From contig JAFRRS010000001.1 in the NCBI GenBank assembly GCA_017427985.1, forward strand, positions 124,001-188,000: DNA of 64,000 bases, in the 5' to 3' direction. The position numbers and the translations under genes were made by a program. Below the pieces are notes generated by a model that was not told where the DNA came from, made no database searches, and worked only from the letters and a program-made list of their open reading frames with translations. The stretch is from Bacteroidales bacterium. Its GTDB lineage: Bacteria > Bacteroidota > Bacteroidia > Bacteroidales > F082. Below are positions 32,903-43,436 of this stretch, in pieces; the first letter of the stretch is position 1, and every line of letters starts with the position of its first letter.

Positions 32903-35425
32903 ATGCAGACGATAGACCAGATACTTCCTAACGAGCGTCGGACAATACCGCAGATTTACATGTACGACGACACATCCTTCCCAGGATGGATCAAGATAGG
33001 ACAAACCACCCGCGCCGATGTGCGGAAGCGCATCGATGAACAGCATCCCATTACCGAGCCACACAAGACCTACCATCTTTTGTGGCACGACAATGCTTTC
33101 TATGCCGACGGCAGCGGCGAGAGTTTCAGCGACCACGACTTGCACGAGTGCCTGCGCCGCATGGGCAAGGAACTCATCGGAGAGTGGTGCCGTTGCTCGC
33201 TACGCGAAGCACAAGCGGCCTACGTGGCCGTGCGCCACCGCGACACACAGGTGAAGACGGATCGTGACCTTGACTACACAATGCGCGACGAACAAGCACA
33301 GGCAGTAAAACAAACCGCCGACTACTTCGCCAAGATGGATATAGAGGAACCTAACCGTCCCAGCCACTATTTATGGAACGCCAAGATGCGTTTCGGCAAG
33401 ACCTTCGCCACCTATCAACTTGCCAAACGGATGGGCGCCAAACGTGTTTTGGTGCTCACCTTCAAACCCGCCGTGGAAGACTCATGGCGCGATGACCTGC
33501 TACGCCACCGTGATTTCGAGGGCTGGCGGTATTACAGCAGTCGCATGGACGAAGAATTTCCTTCATTGTCCTCGCCAAAGCCATTGGTTGTCTTTGGATC
33601 ATTTCAAGACTATCTCGGCAGAGACCGTTTTGGCAACATCAAGCCCAAAAACGAGTGGGTGCATTGTGTCAATTGGGATTTGATTGTGCTGGATGAATAC
33701 CACTTTGGTGCTTGGAACGACAACGCCAAGAGCCTTCTCGACCTCGGGGATGCCGATGCCAAAAAACGACAGACAGAAGAGGACGAGGTGATGACAGAAA
33801 GTGGCATCGATGTGGAAAGTGGTCGCGCTTGGGACGACGAGGATGTGCCTATCACGGGCAACCATTACCTTTACCTCAGCGGCACACCTTTCCGAGCTCT
33901 TGCCACGGGCGAGTTTATCGAAAACCAAATCTTCAACTGGACTTATCAAGATGAGCAGGCACGGAAAGAGTCCGTCGGTGGCCCTTATCTGGAGATGCCT
34001 ACCATGGTGATGATGACTTACCAGATGCCTCAAGACCTTGGAGCTATGATAGAGCAGTGGGACATGGACGGCTTCGACCTTAACGAATTTTTCCGTGCGG
34101 AAGGCAAGAAATTTATCCATGAAAAAGCCGTGCAGAAATGGCTCGACATTATTCGTGGCAAGGCACCTATCTTTGGTGACGGCAGCTCTCCGCTCAATGT
34201 GCGTCCTGCTTTGCCTTTTGAAGATACCCGTCTGCTTGACCTCTGCGCCCATACGATGTGGTTTCTGCCTAATGTGGCCTCATGCGATGCCATGGAAGCA
34301 CTGCTGCAGCGTCCTGCCAACGGCTTCTATCAAAACTACACCATCATCAACTGTAGTGGTACCAAGGCGGGTATCGGAGTGGATGCCCTAGGTCCTGTAC
34401 GCGAGGCTATGGGCGACAACCCATTGAAAACACGCACCATTACACTGACTTGCGGAAAACTGACCACAGGAGTAACGTTGCGTCCATTAGGAGGACTGCT
34501 TATGCTGCGTAACTGCTCCAGTCCTGAAACTTACTTCCAGACTGCTTTTCGTGTGCAAAGTCCATGGACGGCTACCGATAAGGATGACCCTACAAAGAAA
34601 ACAATCCTCAAACCGACTTGTTATGTGTTTGATTTTGCCCCCAACCGTGCTTTGCGGGAAGTGGTTACTTACGCTAACCAGTTGGATGTGGACAGTAACC
34701 GCCGCATTACCGACAAGGTGGATGAGTTCATAAACTTTCTGCCCATTCTCCAATTCGACGGTAGTTCGATGAAGCGGGTGGATGCTACTGAAATCCTTGA
34801 CTTTGTTGATAATGGCACAAGTGGTACATTGTTGGCTCGTCGCTGGAACAGCGCACAACTGGTCAATGTCGATAACGCAACTTTGCAACGCGTACTTGAC
34901 AACCCCGAAGCCTTGGCCACTATCATGAAAATTGAAGGTTTCCGCGCCTTAGGGGGCGACATCATCGAAAGCATAGTCAACCGTGCAGAGAAGATTAAGA
35001 AACTGAAACGCGAAGTTGGCGATAATAACGATCCAAAGAAAAAGAAAGAGCTCACCGCTGAAGAAAAAGAATACCGCTCCAAGCGTCGTGAGGTGCAGGA
35101 AAAACTGATGAAGTTCGCTACCCGAATACCTATCTTCATGTATCTCACCGATTATCGCGAAGAAAGCCTTGAAGATGTGATTCGCAAACTGGAACCAAGC
35201 TTGTTTGAGCGTGTTACAGGCTTAACCATTGACGACTTCGATTTATTGCTACGTGTCGGTGTCTTCAACCGCGCCCAAATGAACGACGCTATCCTGAAAT
35301 TCCGTCGTTATGAGGATGCCTCACTGACCTATACTGGTGTGAATCGTCATGAATCTGATACTAGAATTGGTTTGATGAATAGCACCGTGCCTATTGAAGC
35401 GTTATTGGTTACAGACCAGGCATAA
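32903..35425 (+). CDS. GIY-YIG nuclease / superfamily 2 helicase restriction protein
   Basis: 840 aa. Residues about 15-90 form a T5orf172/GIY-YIG-type nuclease (IYMYDDTSFPGWIKIGQT, then VRKRIDEQ). The SF2 helicase has Walker A AKMRFGKTFAT (about 160-170), DEAH-like VLDEYHFG (about 262) and motif III LSGTPFRAL (about 325). Motifs V-VI fall around TTGVTLRPL and QTAFRVQSPW (about 510-550). A Lys-rich linker lies near 705. It is the likely restriction subunit acting with the upstream methyltransferases. The combination is not a classic HsdR or Res layout. Confidence 0.8.
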   Translation: MQTIDQILPNERRTIPQIYMYDDTSFPGWIKIGQTTRADVRKRIDEQHPITEPHKTYHLLWHDNAFYADGSGESFSDHDLHECLRRMGKELIGEWCRCSLREAQAAYVAVRHRDTQVKTDRDLDYTMRDEQAQAVKQTADYFAKMDIEEPNRPSHYLWNAKMRFGKTFATYQLAKRMGAKRVLVLTFKPAVEDSWRDDLLRHRDFEGWRYYSSRMDEEFPSLSSPKPLVVFGSFQDYLGRDRFGNIKPKNEWVHCVNWDLIVLDEYHFGAWNDNAKSLLDLGDADAKKRQTEEDEVMTESGIDVESGRAWDDEDVPITGNHYLYLSGTPFRALATGEFIENQIFNWTYQDEQARKESVGGPYLEMPTMVMMTYQMPQDLGAMIEQWDMDGFDLNEFFRAEGKKFIHEKAVQKWLDIIRGKAPIFGDGSSPLNVRPALPFEDTRLLDLCAHTMWFLPNVASCDAMEALLQRPANGFYQNYTIINCSGTKAGIGVDALGPVREAMGDNPLKTRTITLTCGKLTTGVTLRPLGGLLMLRNCSSPETYFQTAFRVQSPWTATDKDDPTKKTILKPTCYVFDFAPNRALREVVTYANQLDVDSNRRITDKVDEFINFLPILQFDGSSMKRVDATEILDFVDNGTSGTLLARRWNSAQLVNVDNATLQRVLDNPEALATIMKIEGFRALGGDIIESIVNRAEKIKKLKREVGDNNDPKKKKELTAEEKEYRSKRREVQEKLMKFATRIPIFMYLTDYREESLEDVIRKLEPSLFERVTGLTIDDFDLLLRVGVFNRAQMNDAILKFRRYEDASLTYTGVNRHESDTRIGLMNSTVPIEALLVTDQA

Positions 35426-35507
35426 AAAATACTGGGGATAAATATTATTCTGGCAATAAAAACATCGGGGAAAGATATATTTTTAATGAAAATTATCTGC
35501 GAGAATT

Positions 35508-36383
35508 TTACTCTTCCTCCTCGTAATAATACGAATAATCAATACCTTTCATAAACACCTCTCTGTCGTCAATCTTATCCGTTAGAGCGTGTTTTAGCAA
35601 AGCTTTTATGCAAGTTGAGTCAGTCACGCTTTTTTGCATGGCAGCAAGATAGTCTTTCTTGTCAATCAAACTCCAGTCAACGCACATCTTCAGTCGCTTT
35701 TTGAAAATAAGGTCAAGCCAGATGCGAGTAGAGCGCCCGTTGCCCTCCATAAAAGGATGCGCCACATTCATTTCAACGTATTTGTCAACGATTTCATCGA
35801 AAGTCGTTTCTGGCATCTGCTCAATCATTTCAAGATTATGCTTCAAATATTCGGCACGGCAGAATATCGTTCCGCCTTTCGAAATCGTCACGGTACGAAT
35901 CTTTCCGGCGAAGTCATACAAACCACCAAACAAATAGGAATGAATCTGCTGAAGGCATTTTACTGTACCTGGCGCTATCTCGTCAAGTATGCCGCTCTCA
36001 AACAACGAATAAGCTTTCTTCTTACTCTGTCCGTCAATGGAATTCTCACTATAAATAAACCAATCAAGAAAATCGGCTGCACGATTGTTTGGATAGTTCT
36101 TTGCAACTGTTTTCACACAATTATCGTCAAGCGCGTCAGCAGCACGTCGCTTGCCGTCGGGAGCACGAAATTTGAAGTCGTGAGTGACGCTCACGAGTTG
36201 AACGCCTTCCGTCGTGAGTTTCTTTTTAAGCCAACGCCAATAGTTTCCGGCCTTGACATAATCTTCCTCATTATTGATGGCACCAACAATGTCAGTAGCC
36301 GAGAACCACCACTTAGCATTCTCATCATCCCAAACCGCACGCACTTCGTGATCGTTGAAAAACCGTATCGACTTCTTATTCAT
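35508..36383 (-). CDS. BRO-N/RhuM-like domain fused to Fic domain
   Basis: 291 aa. Residues 1 to about 105 resemble phage BRO-N/antirepressor domains ([30 protein letters not shown]). The Fic part carries the motif [12 protein letters not shown] (about 208). The C-terminus SYYYEEEE resembles the SxxxE inhibitory motif of class III Fic proteins, but this is uncertain. It is convergent with the restriction locus and has its own TATCTTTG promoter. It is the third Fic protein in the window and the only one with a phage-type N-domain. Confidence 0.8.
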   Translation of the reverse strand: MNKKSIRFFNDHEVRAVWDDENAKWWFSATDIVGAINNEEDYVKAGNYWRWLKKKLTTEGVQLVSVTHDFKFRAPDGKRRAADALDDNCVKTVAKNYPNNRAADFLDWFIYSENSIDGQSKKKAYSLFESGILDEIAPGTVKCLQQIHSYLFGGLYDFAGKIRTVTISKGGTIFCRAEYLKHNLEMIEQMPETTFDEIVDKYVEMNVAHPFMEGNGRSTRIWLDLIFKKRLKMCVDWSLIDKKDYLAAMQKSVTDSTCIKALLKHALTDKIDDREVFMKGIDYSYYYEEEE

Positions 36384-36427
36384 TTTTCAAATATAATTAC
36401 CATCAATAATGGATTGATTTAAAACTA

Positions 36428-36435
36428 CAAAGATA
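36428..36435 (-). promoter_or_regulatory. -7 box for the BRO-Fic gene
   Basis: CAAAGATA on + equals TATCTTTG on minus, 45 nt upstream of the ATG. Confidence 0.6.
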
Positions 36436-36487
36436 CAAAAAAATTAAGAGATATCAAAACTTTTATTTGGTTTTTCGCAAAAAAATA

Positions 36488-36514
36488 ACAGGACCATCCC
36501 TGGCCCTGTTAATC
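36488..36514 (-). terminator. intrinsic terminator of rpoD
   Basis: On the minus strand AACAGGGCC and GGTCCTGTT pair (one mismatch) and run into seven T, 23 nt beyond the rpoD stop. Confidence 0.75.
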
Positions 36515-36536
36515 CCTCAATAATCAAATAATAAGA

Positions 36537-37400
36537 TCAACCAAGATAACTCTTGAGAATCTTGCTTCTGCTTGTGTGTTTCAAGCGTCTGATCGCCTTC
36601 TCCTTGATCTGACGGACACGCTCGCGCGTGAGGTCAAACTTCTCGCCAATTTCCTCCAAAGTCATCGGGTGACCGCCGTTGAGTCCGAAATAAAGACGGA
36701 CGACGTCGGCCTCGCGTTGTGTCAAAGTCGAGATGGCGCGGTCGATTTCCTTACGAAGTGACTCGTAAAGCAATTGTGTCTCAGGTGTCACCACTTCGTC
36801 ACTCTTCAAGACGTCGTACATATTGTTGTCTTCATCCTGCACGAGCGGTGCGTCCATCGACACGTGACGGCCGGCGTTTTTCATCGATTCCTTGACTTCG
36901 GCTTCGGTGAGGTCGAGGACTTCAGCTATCTCTTCGGCGTTTGGCTCGCGCTCAAATTCCTGCTCCAGCTTTGCGTATGTCTTGTTGATTTTGTTTATCG
37001 AGCCGATTTTGTTCAATGGAAGTCGGACGATACGTGATTGTTCTGCAAGAGCCTGGAGGATGGACTGACGTATCCACCACACAGCGTAAGAGATGAACTT
37101 GAAACCTCTTGTCTCGTCAAAACGGCGTGCCGCCTTGATAAGACCGAGGTTGCCCTCATTAATGAGGTCGGGGAGGCTTAATCCCTGATTTTGGTACTGT
37201 TTCGACACGGAGACTACGAATCTCAAATTAGCCTTTGTGAGCTTCTCCAAAGCGGCCATGTCACCTTGTCTGATTCTCTGCGCTAGCTCGACTTCCTCGT
37301 CAGCCGTTATCAATTCAACCTTACCAATCTCCTGGAGATACTTGTCCAAAGAAGCTGTTTCCCTGTTGGTAACTTGTTTGGTAATCTTTAACTGCCTCAT
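36537..37400 (-). CDS. rpoD: primary sigma factor
   Basis: 287 aa, the short Bacteroidota form without region 1.1. Region 1.2 is at the start ([20 protein letters not shown]). Region 2 has [19 protein letters not shown] and [10 protein letters not shown]. Region 4.2 is [17 protein letters not shown]. It recognises the TTTG/TAnnTTTG promoters seen throughout this window. It follows pnp on the same strand with a palindrome between them. The start agrees with the family ([14 protein letters not shown]). Confidence 0.95.
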   Translation of the reverse strand: MRQLKITKQVTNRETASLDKYLQEIGKVELITADEEVELAQRIRQGDMAALEKLTKANLRFVVSVSKQYQNQGLSLPDLINEGNLGLIKAARRFDETRGFKFISYAVWWIRQSILQALAEQSRIVRLPLNKIGSINKINKTYAKLEQEFEREPNAEEIAEVLDLTEAEVKESMKNAGRHVSMDAPLVQDEDNNMYDVLKSDEVVTPETQLLYESLRKEIDRAISTLTQREADVVRLYFGLNGGHPMTLEEIGEKFDLTRERVRQIKEKAIRRLKHTSRSKILKSYLG

Positions 37401-37441
37401 ATTTTATTTGTTAGGATTTGCATTTTTGCTTTTTGCGACCC

Positions 37442-37469
37442 GTACGGATAACGCATGCGCTATCCGTAC
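37442..37469. repeat. GCATGC-centred palindrome overlapping the pnp stop
   Basis: GTACGGATA (37442-37450) and TATCCGTAC (37461-37469) flank ACGCATGCGC. The pnp stop codon and last residues lie inside it. It is the same style as the pair near 18370. Confidence 0.65.
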
Positions 37470-39688
37470 TGTTTCTTCTCGTGACGCGGTCCTTTATGGT
37501 CGCCTTTGCCACCTTTATGCTCACCGCCTTTGCGCTCGCCACGAGGTCTCTCAGGCTTCTCAACGTAACCTTCTGGTTTCGGCAATAAAGCCTTTCTTGA
37601 AAGACGGAGCTTGCCGGTCTTCTGGTCGATGTCGATGAGCTTCACCTGAATCTTGTCGCCCTCGTTCAAGACGCCGTCCATGGTCTCAAGACGTTTGTAG
37701 TCGATTTCCGAGATGTGGAGCAGACCGTCCTTGCCTGGAAGAATCTCTACGAATGCGCCGAATGGCATGATTGATTTCACTGTGCCGTCGTAAATCTCAC
37801 CGACTTCCGGCACTGCGACGATAGCACGCACTCTTGCCTTGGCAGCTTCGAGGTCTTCCTTGTTGGTCGAAGCAATCTCAACGATGCCGCATTTTTCGTC
37901 CTCAGTGATGACGATGACGGTGTTGGTTGTCTTCTGAATCTCCTGGACGACTTTTCCGCCAGGTCCGATGACTGCGCCGATGAAGTCCTTAGGGATGATG
38001 ATCTTCTCGATGCGAGGAACTGACTCTTTGTAGTCGGCACGCGGCTCGGTGATGGTCTTCGCCATCTCGCCGAGGATGTGCATTCTGCCAGCTTTTGCCT
38101 GCTCGAGAGCCTCGCTCAACACTTCGTATGACAGTCCGTCAACCTTGATATCCATCTGGCATGCTGTGATGCCGTCGACAGTACCGGTGACCTTAAAGTC
38201 CATGTCGCCGAGGTGGTCTTCATCGCCAAGGATGTCTGACAAGACAGCGTATTTCTCGTTGTCGGTGATCAATCCCATTGCGATACCTGCGACAGGTTTT
38301 CTCATCTTCACGCCAGCGTCCATCAAAGCCAATGTGCCACCGCACACCGAAGCCATTGATGATGAACCGTTTGACTCGAGGATGTCTGACACCACGCGGA
38401 TGGTGTAAGGGTTCTCTTCGCCGTTTGGAATCATGTTCTTCAAAGCTCTCTCAGCGAGGTTGCCGTGACCGATTTCACGACGGCTTACACCGCGGCTTGC
38501 CTTGCATTCACCTGTTGCAAAGCTCGGGAAGTTGTAGTGCAGCATGAAGTTGCTTGTGCCTTCAACGACAGCGCCGTCGATGGTCTGCTCGTCGAGCTTG
38601 GTGCCCAATGTCACTGTCACCAATGCCTGTGTCTCACCACGTGTGAAGATGGCTGAGCCGTGGCATGACGGCAACACGTCGACTTCTGTCCAGATTGGAC
38701 GGATCTGGTCGAGTTTACGGCCATCGAGACGTTTGCGCTCGATCAAAATGGCGTCACGCACTGCCTTACGCTCGATGTCGTGGAAGTAACGCTTTGCCAT
38801 TGAGGTCTTCTCTTCGAGTTCCTCTTCGGTGTATTTTGTGAGATAGTTGTCAAGGATTGCCTGGAATGCGTCCTCGCGCTCGTGTTTGTTGGCGTTGCCT
38901 GTGAGAGCGAAGTCGTAGCATGGCTTGTAGCAGCACTCCATCATGTCGGCGCGCAAATCTTCGTCGTTGACTTCGTGGCAGTATTCGCGTTTTGTCTGTG
39001 CCTTCTCAACCTTTGAAGCGAGGTCGAGCTGAGCTTGCACCTGGCCTTTGATGGCTTCGTGAGCTGCTTTCAAAGCGCCGATCATCTGAGCTTCGGAGAT
39101 TTCTTTTGACTCGCCTTCCACCATGCAGATGTCTTTCATTGTGGCACCCACCATGAGTTCGAGGTCGGCGTTCTCAAGTTCGTCAGCGCGCGGGTTGATA
39201 ACGTATTCGCCGTTAATCATTGCGACGCGCACTTCTGAGATAGGACCGTGGAACGGGATGTCCGACACTGCGATAGCTGCTGATGCCGCCAATGCTGCGT
39301 AAGCGTCAGGCAACACGTTCTGCTCACCTGAGAGCAATGTTATCTGAACCTGAATCTCCGCGTGGAAATCGTCAGGGAAGAGTGGGCGGATGGCGCGGTC
39401 AACGAGACGTGAGATCAAAATCTCATAGTCTGATGGCTTGCCTTCGCGTTTGAAGAAACCGCCAGGGAACTTGCCTGTGGCAGCGTATTTTTCTTTATAA
39501 TCGACTGAAAGTGGCAGGAAATCTACATCGTCTTTGGCTTCTTTTGCAGCTACGACAGTGGCGAGCAACATTGTCTTGCCGCATGTCACAACAGCAGCGC
39601 CGTCAGCCTGCTTGGCTAAACGACCTGTCTCGATGGTAATAATATCCTTACCAGTCTGTATGGTTTGTTTGATACCTTCTGGACCCAT
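37460..39688 (-). CDS. pnp: polyribonucleotide nucleotidyltransferase
   Basis: 742 aa, full length. Two RNase PH domains form the core; the second has [14 protein letters not shown] (catalytic Asp region). A KH domain ([19 protein letters not shown]) and an S1 domain ([19 protein letters not shown]) follow. A Gly/Lys/His-rich tail ends the protein. It degrades RNA 3'-5' with phosphate as a degradosome-type enzyme. It lies downstream of rpsO and a strong terminator, as in many bacteria. The last codons are formed by a palindromic repeat. Confidence 0.96.
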   Translation of the reverse strand: MGPEGIKQTIQTGKDIITIETGRLAKQADGAAVVTCGKTMLLATVVAAKEAKDDVDFLPLSVDYKEKYAATGKFPGGFFKREGKPSDYEILISRLVDRAIRPLFPDDFHAEIQVQITLLSGEQNVLPDAYAALAASAAIAVSDIPFHGPISEVRVAMINGEYVINPRADELENADLELMVGATMKDICMVEGESKEISEAQMIGALKAAHEAIKGQVQAQLDLASKVEKAQTKREYCHEVNDEDLRADMMECCYKPCYDFALTGNANKHEREDAFQAILDNYLTKYTEEELEEKTSMAKRYFHDIERKAVRDAILIERKRLDGRKLDQIRPIWTEVDVLPSCHGSAIFTRGETQALVTVTLGTKLDEQTIDGAVVEGTSNFMLHYNFPSFATGECKASRGVSRREIGHGNLAERALKNMIPNGEENPYTIRVVSDILESNGSSSMASVCGGTLALMDAGVKMRKPVAGIAMGLITDNEKYAVLSDILGDEDHLGDMDFKVTGTVDGITACQMDIKVDGLSYEVLSEALEQAKAGRMHILGEMAKTITEPRADYKESVPRIEKIIIPKDFIGAVIGPGGKVVQEIQKTTNTVIVITEDEKCGIVEIASTNKEDLEAAKARVRAIVAVPEVGEIYDGTVKSIMPFGAFVEILPGKDGLLHISEIDYKRLETMDGVLNEGDKIQVKLIDIDQKTGKLRLSRKALLPKPEGYVEKPERPRGERKGGEHKGGKGDHKGPRHEKKQYG

Positions 39689-39744
39689 AATAAAAATTTT
39701 TAATAATTAATAAAAAAACCGCTTTTGTTTAGGTATACAACAAT

Positions 39745-39780
39745 GCAAAAAAAGGCAATCATGACGTTGCCTTTTTTTGC
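39745..39780. terminator. bidirectional terminator between rpsO and pnp
   Basis: GCAAAAAAAGGCAA and TTGCCTTTTTTTGC form a 14-bp stem around an 8-nt loop, with T/A tracts on both strands. Confidence 0.85.
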
Positions 39781-39802
39781 AAGCGCATTGATCTTCAATG
39801 CT

Positions 39803-40072
39803 TTATTTTCTGATACCCAATTCCTTGATGATGGTACGATATCTCTCAATGTCTTTCTTCTTCAGATAGGCGAGGAGCTTTCTTCTCTTACCTACGAGAG
39901 AAACTAATGAACGCATTGTGACCAAGTCTTTCTTTGCGCCCTTCATGTGTTCTGTTAAATTCTTGATTCTGAATGTGAACAATGCAATTTGTCCCTCTGC
40001 AGAACCGGTATCCTGTGCGTTTTTACCGTATTCTGTGAAAATCTCTTGTTTCTTTTCTGCAGTTAAATACAT
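39803..40072 (-). CDS. rpsO: 30S ribosomal protein S15
   Basis: 89 aa from ATG 40072 (MYLTAEKKQEIF), the standard length; the upstream extension would cross the promoter. Conserved features are DTGSAEGQIALFT, HMKGAKKDLVTMRSL and KRRKLLAYLKKKD. It binds 16S rRNA early in 30S assembly. It has its own ribosomal-type promoter and a strong terminator before pnp. Confidence 0.96.
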   Translation of the reverse strand: MYLTAEKKQEIFTEYGKNAQDTGSAEGQIALFTFRIKNLTEHMKGAKKDLVTMRSLVSLVGKRRKLLAYLKKKDIERYRTIIKELGIRK

Positions 40073-40090
40073 ATCTTTTTCTTTCTTTCT

Positions 40091-40108
40091 TTTCGGACTG
40101 CAAAAATA
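40091..40108 (-). promoter_or_regulatory. ribosomal-protein-type promoter of rpsO
   Basis: On the minus strand TATTTTTG (40108-40101) is followed by CAGTCCGAAA, identical to the rpmG promoter. The rest of the gap 40109-40380 is AT-rich and shows nothing else recognisable. Confidence 0.75.
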
Positions 40109-40380
40109 ATACATTTTTGTTTACAACAAACAAATTTTTACAAATAATTTCAAAATCTTATATCTTGTTGATTGTCAATCTGATGCGCTTGTTTTTGTGC
40201 TGAAATTCAAGCTGATTTCAGATGATTTTAAGTTGGAACCGGCTTTTTTTAACCTCTTCTGCCAGTTTTATTTTGACAAATATGAAAAAGAAAAAGTAAA
40301 AACTGATTGTGAATAATTCCATTTGTTTTTATGAATGCTAAAAAAATGGATTTTGATGTTGGTTTATTCAAAATAATCAC

Positions 40381-40388
40381 TATCTTTG
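40381..40388 (+). promoter_or_regulatory. -7 box for the lipoprotein/DUF5723 pair
   Basis: TATCTTTG, 23 nt before the ATG at 40412. Confidence 0.65.
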
Positions 40389-40411
40389 AAGCGTGATTTA
40401 ACTGTTAAAAT

Positions 40412-41965
40412 ATGAGAACTAAATTTACAACATTAATCTCAACAGCACTTGTGGCTTTGCTGCTTGTCACGGCGGTGTCGTGCAAGAAACAAGGCATTAA
40501 GAAGGTGGTTGTTGACAATCAGATGGCAGTCTCTTTGTTCTGTGATACTATTTCATTGAGGGAGATTTTGGGAAAAATGGACATCACCACCCAAAACTGG
40601 CTGCGCGTGAGAGAGGACTCGATTTTCGCTTATTATGCCGATTCTGTTAAAGACGTCATAAAGGCGAGCACGCTCCTCGGCAATATCGACGACGTGAATT
40701 TCAACACTGAGACGGAATTCTCGCTGCCTGAATTTGAAAATGAGCACACGCAAGACACGGTCTTGCTGGTCGACAAGTTCGCCACAATCCCGTTCCATTA
40801 CGACGGCTTCGGCATCGATGAGGTGATTCTGCGAAGCGGCGACTTCTCGTTCGGTTTCGAGGTAACACCGGCGATTCCGTGGTTGAGAAGCATTGAGTTG
40901 TATTCCAATCAGCTCATTGACAAAGATGGAGAGCCGTTTTCGCTGGTCCTTAATTATACTAAAGGTGATCAGCACGTCGATCTCTCCAATTACAGAATCG
41001 TTCCTGAAAACGACACCGTGAGCTTCTCGTCAAGGGTGACGATGCACTGTGACGCGGGCTACGTCTTTGAAGGCGGCGATTATCAATGCGCGCTCACAGG
41101 CGGACTGACGAATGTGAGATTCAAGACTGTCTACGGAACAATTACAACACCGCTTGACTCGACCTACAACGATCAAACCACCATCGATTTCGGTATCAAT
41201 GGAATTTCCGGAGAAGCCTACCTGCCGATTCCGCGTATCTATCTTACCTATAGAAACACCTTCGGATTTGGCGCGGGCGGATATATCACGAAACTCGATT
41301 TTGTCAACACGAACAACCAACTGGTGACAAATCTTCTGGTTCAGGACAGTGTTGAAGTTAATCTGTATTCTACAAACGGTGAATGGTATCACAGCAGAAT
41401 TACAGGATTTACTGAGAATATCGATGCTCTTGCGGGGTATACAAGGATGGACTTCGACGGCGGAGTGAGAATGCTCTTCGGCGATGGCAAGATATCTGTT
41501 TCCGACACTTCATCTATTGATGTGCTGGCTGATATTGAAATCCCGTTCTCGTTGAAACTGAGCGACATGCACTATACTGACACCTTCGCAGTCGACTTCT
41601 CGGGTGCAAACGGAGCCAGCGAGATCTACGATTACATCGACGAGATTGACTTCTATGTCGATTATCGCAGCGGCATAAGAATCAATGTGGAGTTCCAAGC
41701 CGAATTCTTGTATGACAACATGTTGATTGAGACATTGTACGACAATCCTCAAGCCATCGAATACGGAAGCTCGTTGTCTCATCTCGACCCTTGCGAGGTG
41801 ACTGGCAATAAGCTCAACAATGTGCTGAGGGCTAACAGAATGGTTCTCAAACTGGGTGCCACAACGCCTGGAACCACCCCAATCATGATGATGGACACCG
41901 ATGATTTGTTCCTGAGGATGAGGGTCCGCACCAAGACTTCTGAGGTAAATATTGAGGACATATAA
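40412..41965 (+). CDS. large envelope lipoprotein of unknown function
   Basis: 517 aa. The signal peptide ends in a lipobox (VTAVSCKKQ, Cys 24). The rest is beta-rich with repeated short domains (SLRSIELYSNQLIDKDGEPF-like strands) and ends with an acidic tail. It lies 15 nt before the DUF5723 gene, forming a two-gene operon with a terminator after it. The family was not recognised. The pairing of a lipoprotein with a barrel-like protein suggests an outer-membrane complex. Confidence 0.7.
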   Translation: MRTKFTTLISTALVALLLVTAVSCKKQGIKKVVVDNQMAVSLFCDTISLREILGKMDITTQNWLRVREDSIFAYYADSVKDVIKASTLLGNIDDVNFNTETEFSLPEFENEHTQDTVLLVDKFATIPFHYDGFGIDEVILRSGDFSFGFEVTPAIPWLRSIELYSNQLIDKDGEPFSLVLNYTKGDQHVDLSNYRIVPENDTVSFSSRVTMHCDAGYVFEGGDYQCALTGGLTNVRFKTVYGTITTPLDSTYNDQTTIDFGINGISGEAYLPIPRIYLTYRNTFGFGAGGYITKLDFVNTNNQLVTNLLVQDSVEVNLYSTNGEWYHSRITGFTENIDALAGYTRMDFDGGVRMLFGDGKISVSDTSSIDVLADIEIPFSLKLSDMHYTDTFAVDFSGANGASEIYDYIDEIDFYVDYRSGIRINVEFQAEFLYDNMLIETLYDNPQAIEYGSSLSHLDPCEVTGNKLNNVLRANRMVLKLGATTPGTTPIMMMDTDDLFLRMRVRTKTSEVNIEDI

Positions 41966-41980
41966 AATAAGGAGGCTGAT

Positions 41981-43420
41981 ATGAAAAGATTATATAGAAT
42001 ATTTGTTTTGTTAGCTTTGATTTGCCTCACAGCTGGCGCTAAAGCTCAAAATGACGGTATCACATTCACTCTGCTTCCGCAAATCCCGTATTCGAATTAT
42101 TTCAATCCTGGAATTAGGGTGCCTTATAAGGCGATTGTAGGAATTGGCGTTTCAAACATCAATTTGTCGGCTTACAGCTCAAGTTTGAAATATGGGAATA
42201 TTTATGGTAAAAACGCTGCTGGCGAGGATGTCATCGACGGAGTGAAGTTGTTTAACAGCCTGGATGAACAGGACAACTTTATCAATTTCAACATGTCGTT
42301 CGATGTCTTCAATATCGGATTCAGAATCAATAAGTTGTTTGTCAATATTGACTATAGGAACAAGATTAACGCCGAGTTCCAGTATTCGAAAGACTTTGTC
42401 GGATTTTTTGTGAAAGGTAACGGCTATTATGTCGGTGATAATCCTTGCGATTTCAATGTCGGTATCGACGGAACGATTTATTCGGAGTTGGGTGTCGGTT
42501 TGCAATATGATGTTACTGAGCACCTTACTATCGGTGTGCGTCCGAAACTGCTTGTCGGTATCGCTAATGTCAAGGTGAATAATGAAAGAACGAAGATTTA
42601 TACTGATGCCGATGATTATTCAATTTCAGCTGATGTGAATCTTAACATCAGGATGACAAACACATTTAATGCGAGCATGGAGCGAATGGGTGATATCATC
42701 AAGTTTGTCGATATTGAGAATATGGAGCTGAAGGATTTCTTCAATATCCAGAAGAATTTCGGTATGGGTGTTGACTTCGGGCTTTCTTACGTGTTCAACA
42801 AGCATTTCGGACTGTCGGCTGGTGCCTACGACATCGGTTTTATCACATGGAAGAACTCTAAAGTCAAGAATGTAAACAAGGAAAACTTGGAGATAAACAA
42901 GACGTTGTTTAATGATATTTCACAGATTACAGATATGCACTTGGACTATGAGTCGATGCTCGACAACGTTGTGAAACAAGTCTGGGGCAATGACTCTTTG
43001 GTTGATGGTGATGACTACACCACATATCTGAAGAGCAAGATCATGCTTCAGGGATATTATGAGCTGCATCCAACGATACGTTTTACCGCTGTGGCTCAGA
43101 TGTATTATGTCAACGGGCAGATGAGACCTGCAATGACTCTGGCTTATAGCGGCGCGTTCCTGAATTTCCTGAATCTGTCGCTCAGCTACACCAATTCAAA
43201 ATATGCAGGAAGCTCAATAGGCGCTGGTATCGGTCTTCATATCGGAATACTTAATCTATACGCCGTTACCGACAATATATCAATTGCGTCAAAAATGTTT
43301 TCTTCAACAATGGAAATGATGACTTCATTTGATTCGGCTAACTTCCGCGTCGGCGTCGTTTTGACACTCGGAAAATACCAGAGCTTGAAGAGACTGTTCT
43401 CAAAGAGCAATGCTGAATAG
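41981..43420 (+). CDS. DUF5723-like outer-membrane protein
   Basis: 479 aa with signal peptide ending GAKAQ. The body is made of alternating beta strands with Gly/Asn turns (NFNMSFDVFNIGFRINK, LGVGLQYDVTEHLTIGVRP, GVDFGLSYVFNKHFGLSAG), as in the DUF5723 and PorP-like barrels of Bacteroidota. Residues about 200-240 break the pattern with a soluble insert. It is the second gene of the lipoprotein operon. Probably a surface or secretion-related barrel; unproven. Confidence 0.7.
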   Translation: MKRLYRIFVLLALICLTAGAKAQNDGITFTLLPQIPYSNYFNPGIRVPYKAIVGIGVSNINLSAYSSSLKYGNIYGKNAAGEDVIDGVKLFNSLDEQDNFINFNMSFDVFNIGFRINKLFVNIDYRNKINAEFQYSKDFVGFFVKGNGYYVGDNPCDFNVGIDGTIYSELGVGLQYDVTEHLTIGVRPKLLVGIANVKVNNERTKIYTDADDYSISADVNLNIRMTNTFNASMERMGDIIKFVDIENMELKDFFNIQKNFGMGVDFGLSYVFNKHFGLSAGAYDIGFITWKNSKVKNVNKENLEINKTLFNDISQITDMHLDYESMLDNVVKQVWGNDSLVDGDDYTTYLKSKIMLQGYYELHPTIRFTAVAQMYYVNGQMRPAMTLAYSGAFLNFLNLSLSYTNSKYAGSSIGAGIGLHIGILNLYAVTDNISIASKMFSSTMEMMTSFDSANFRVGVVLTLGKYQSLKRLFSKSNAE

Positions 43421-43436
43421 CAGTCTTGAATAAGAC

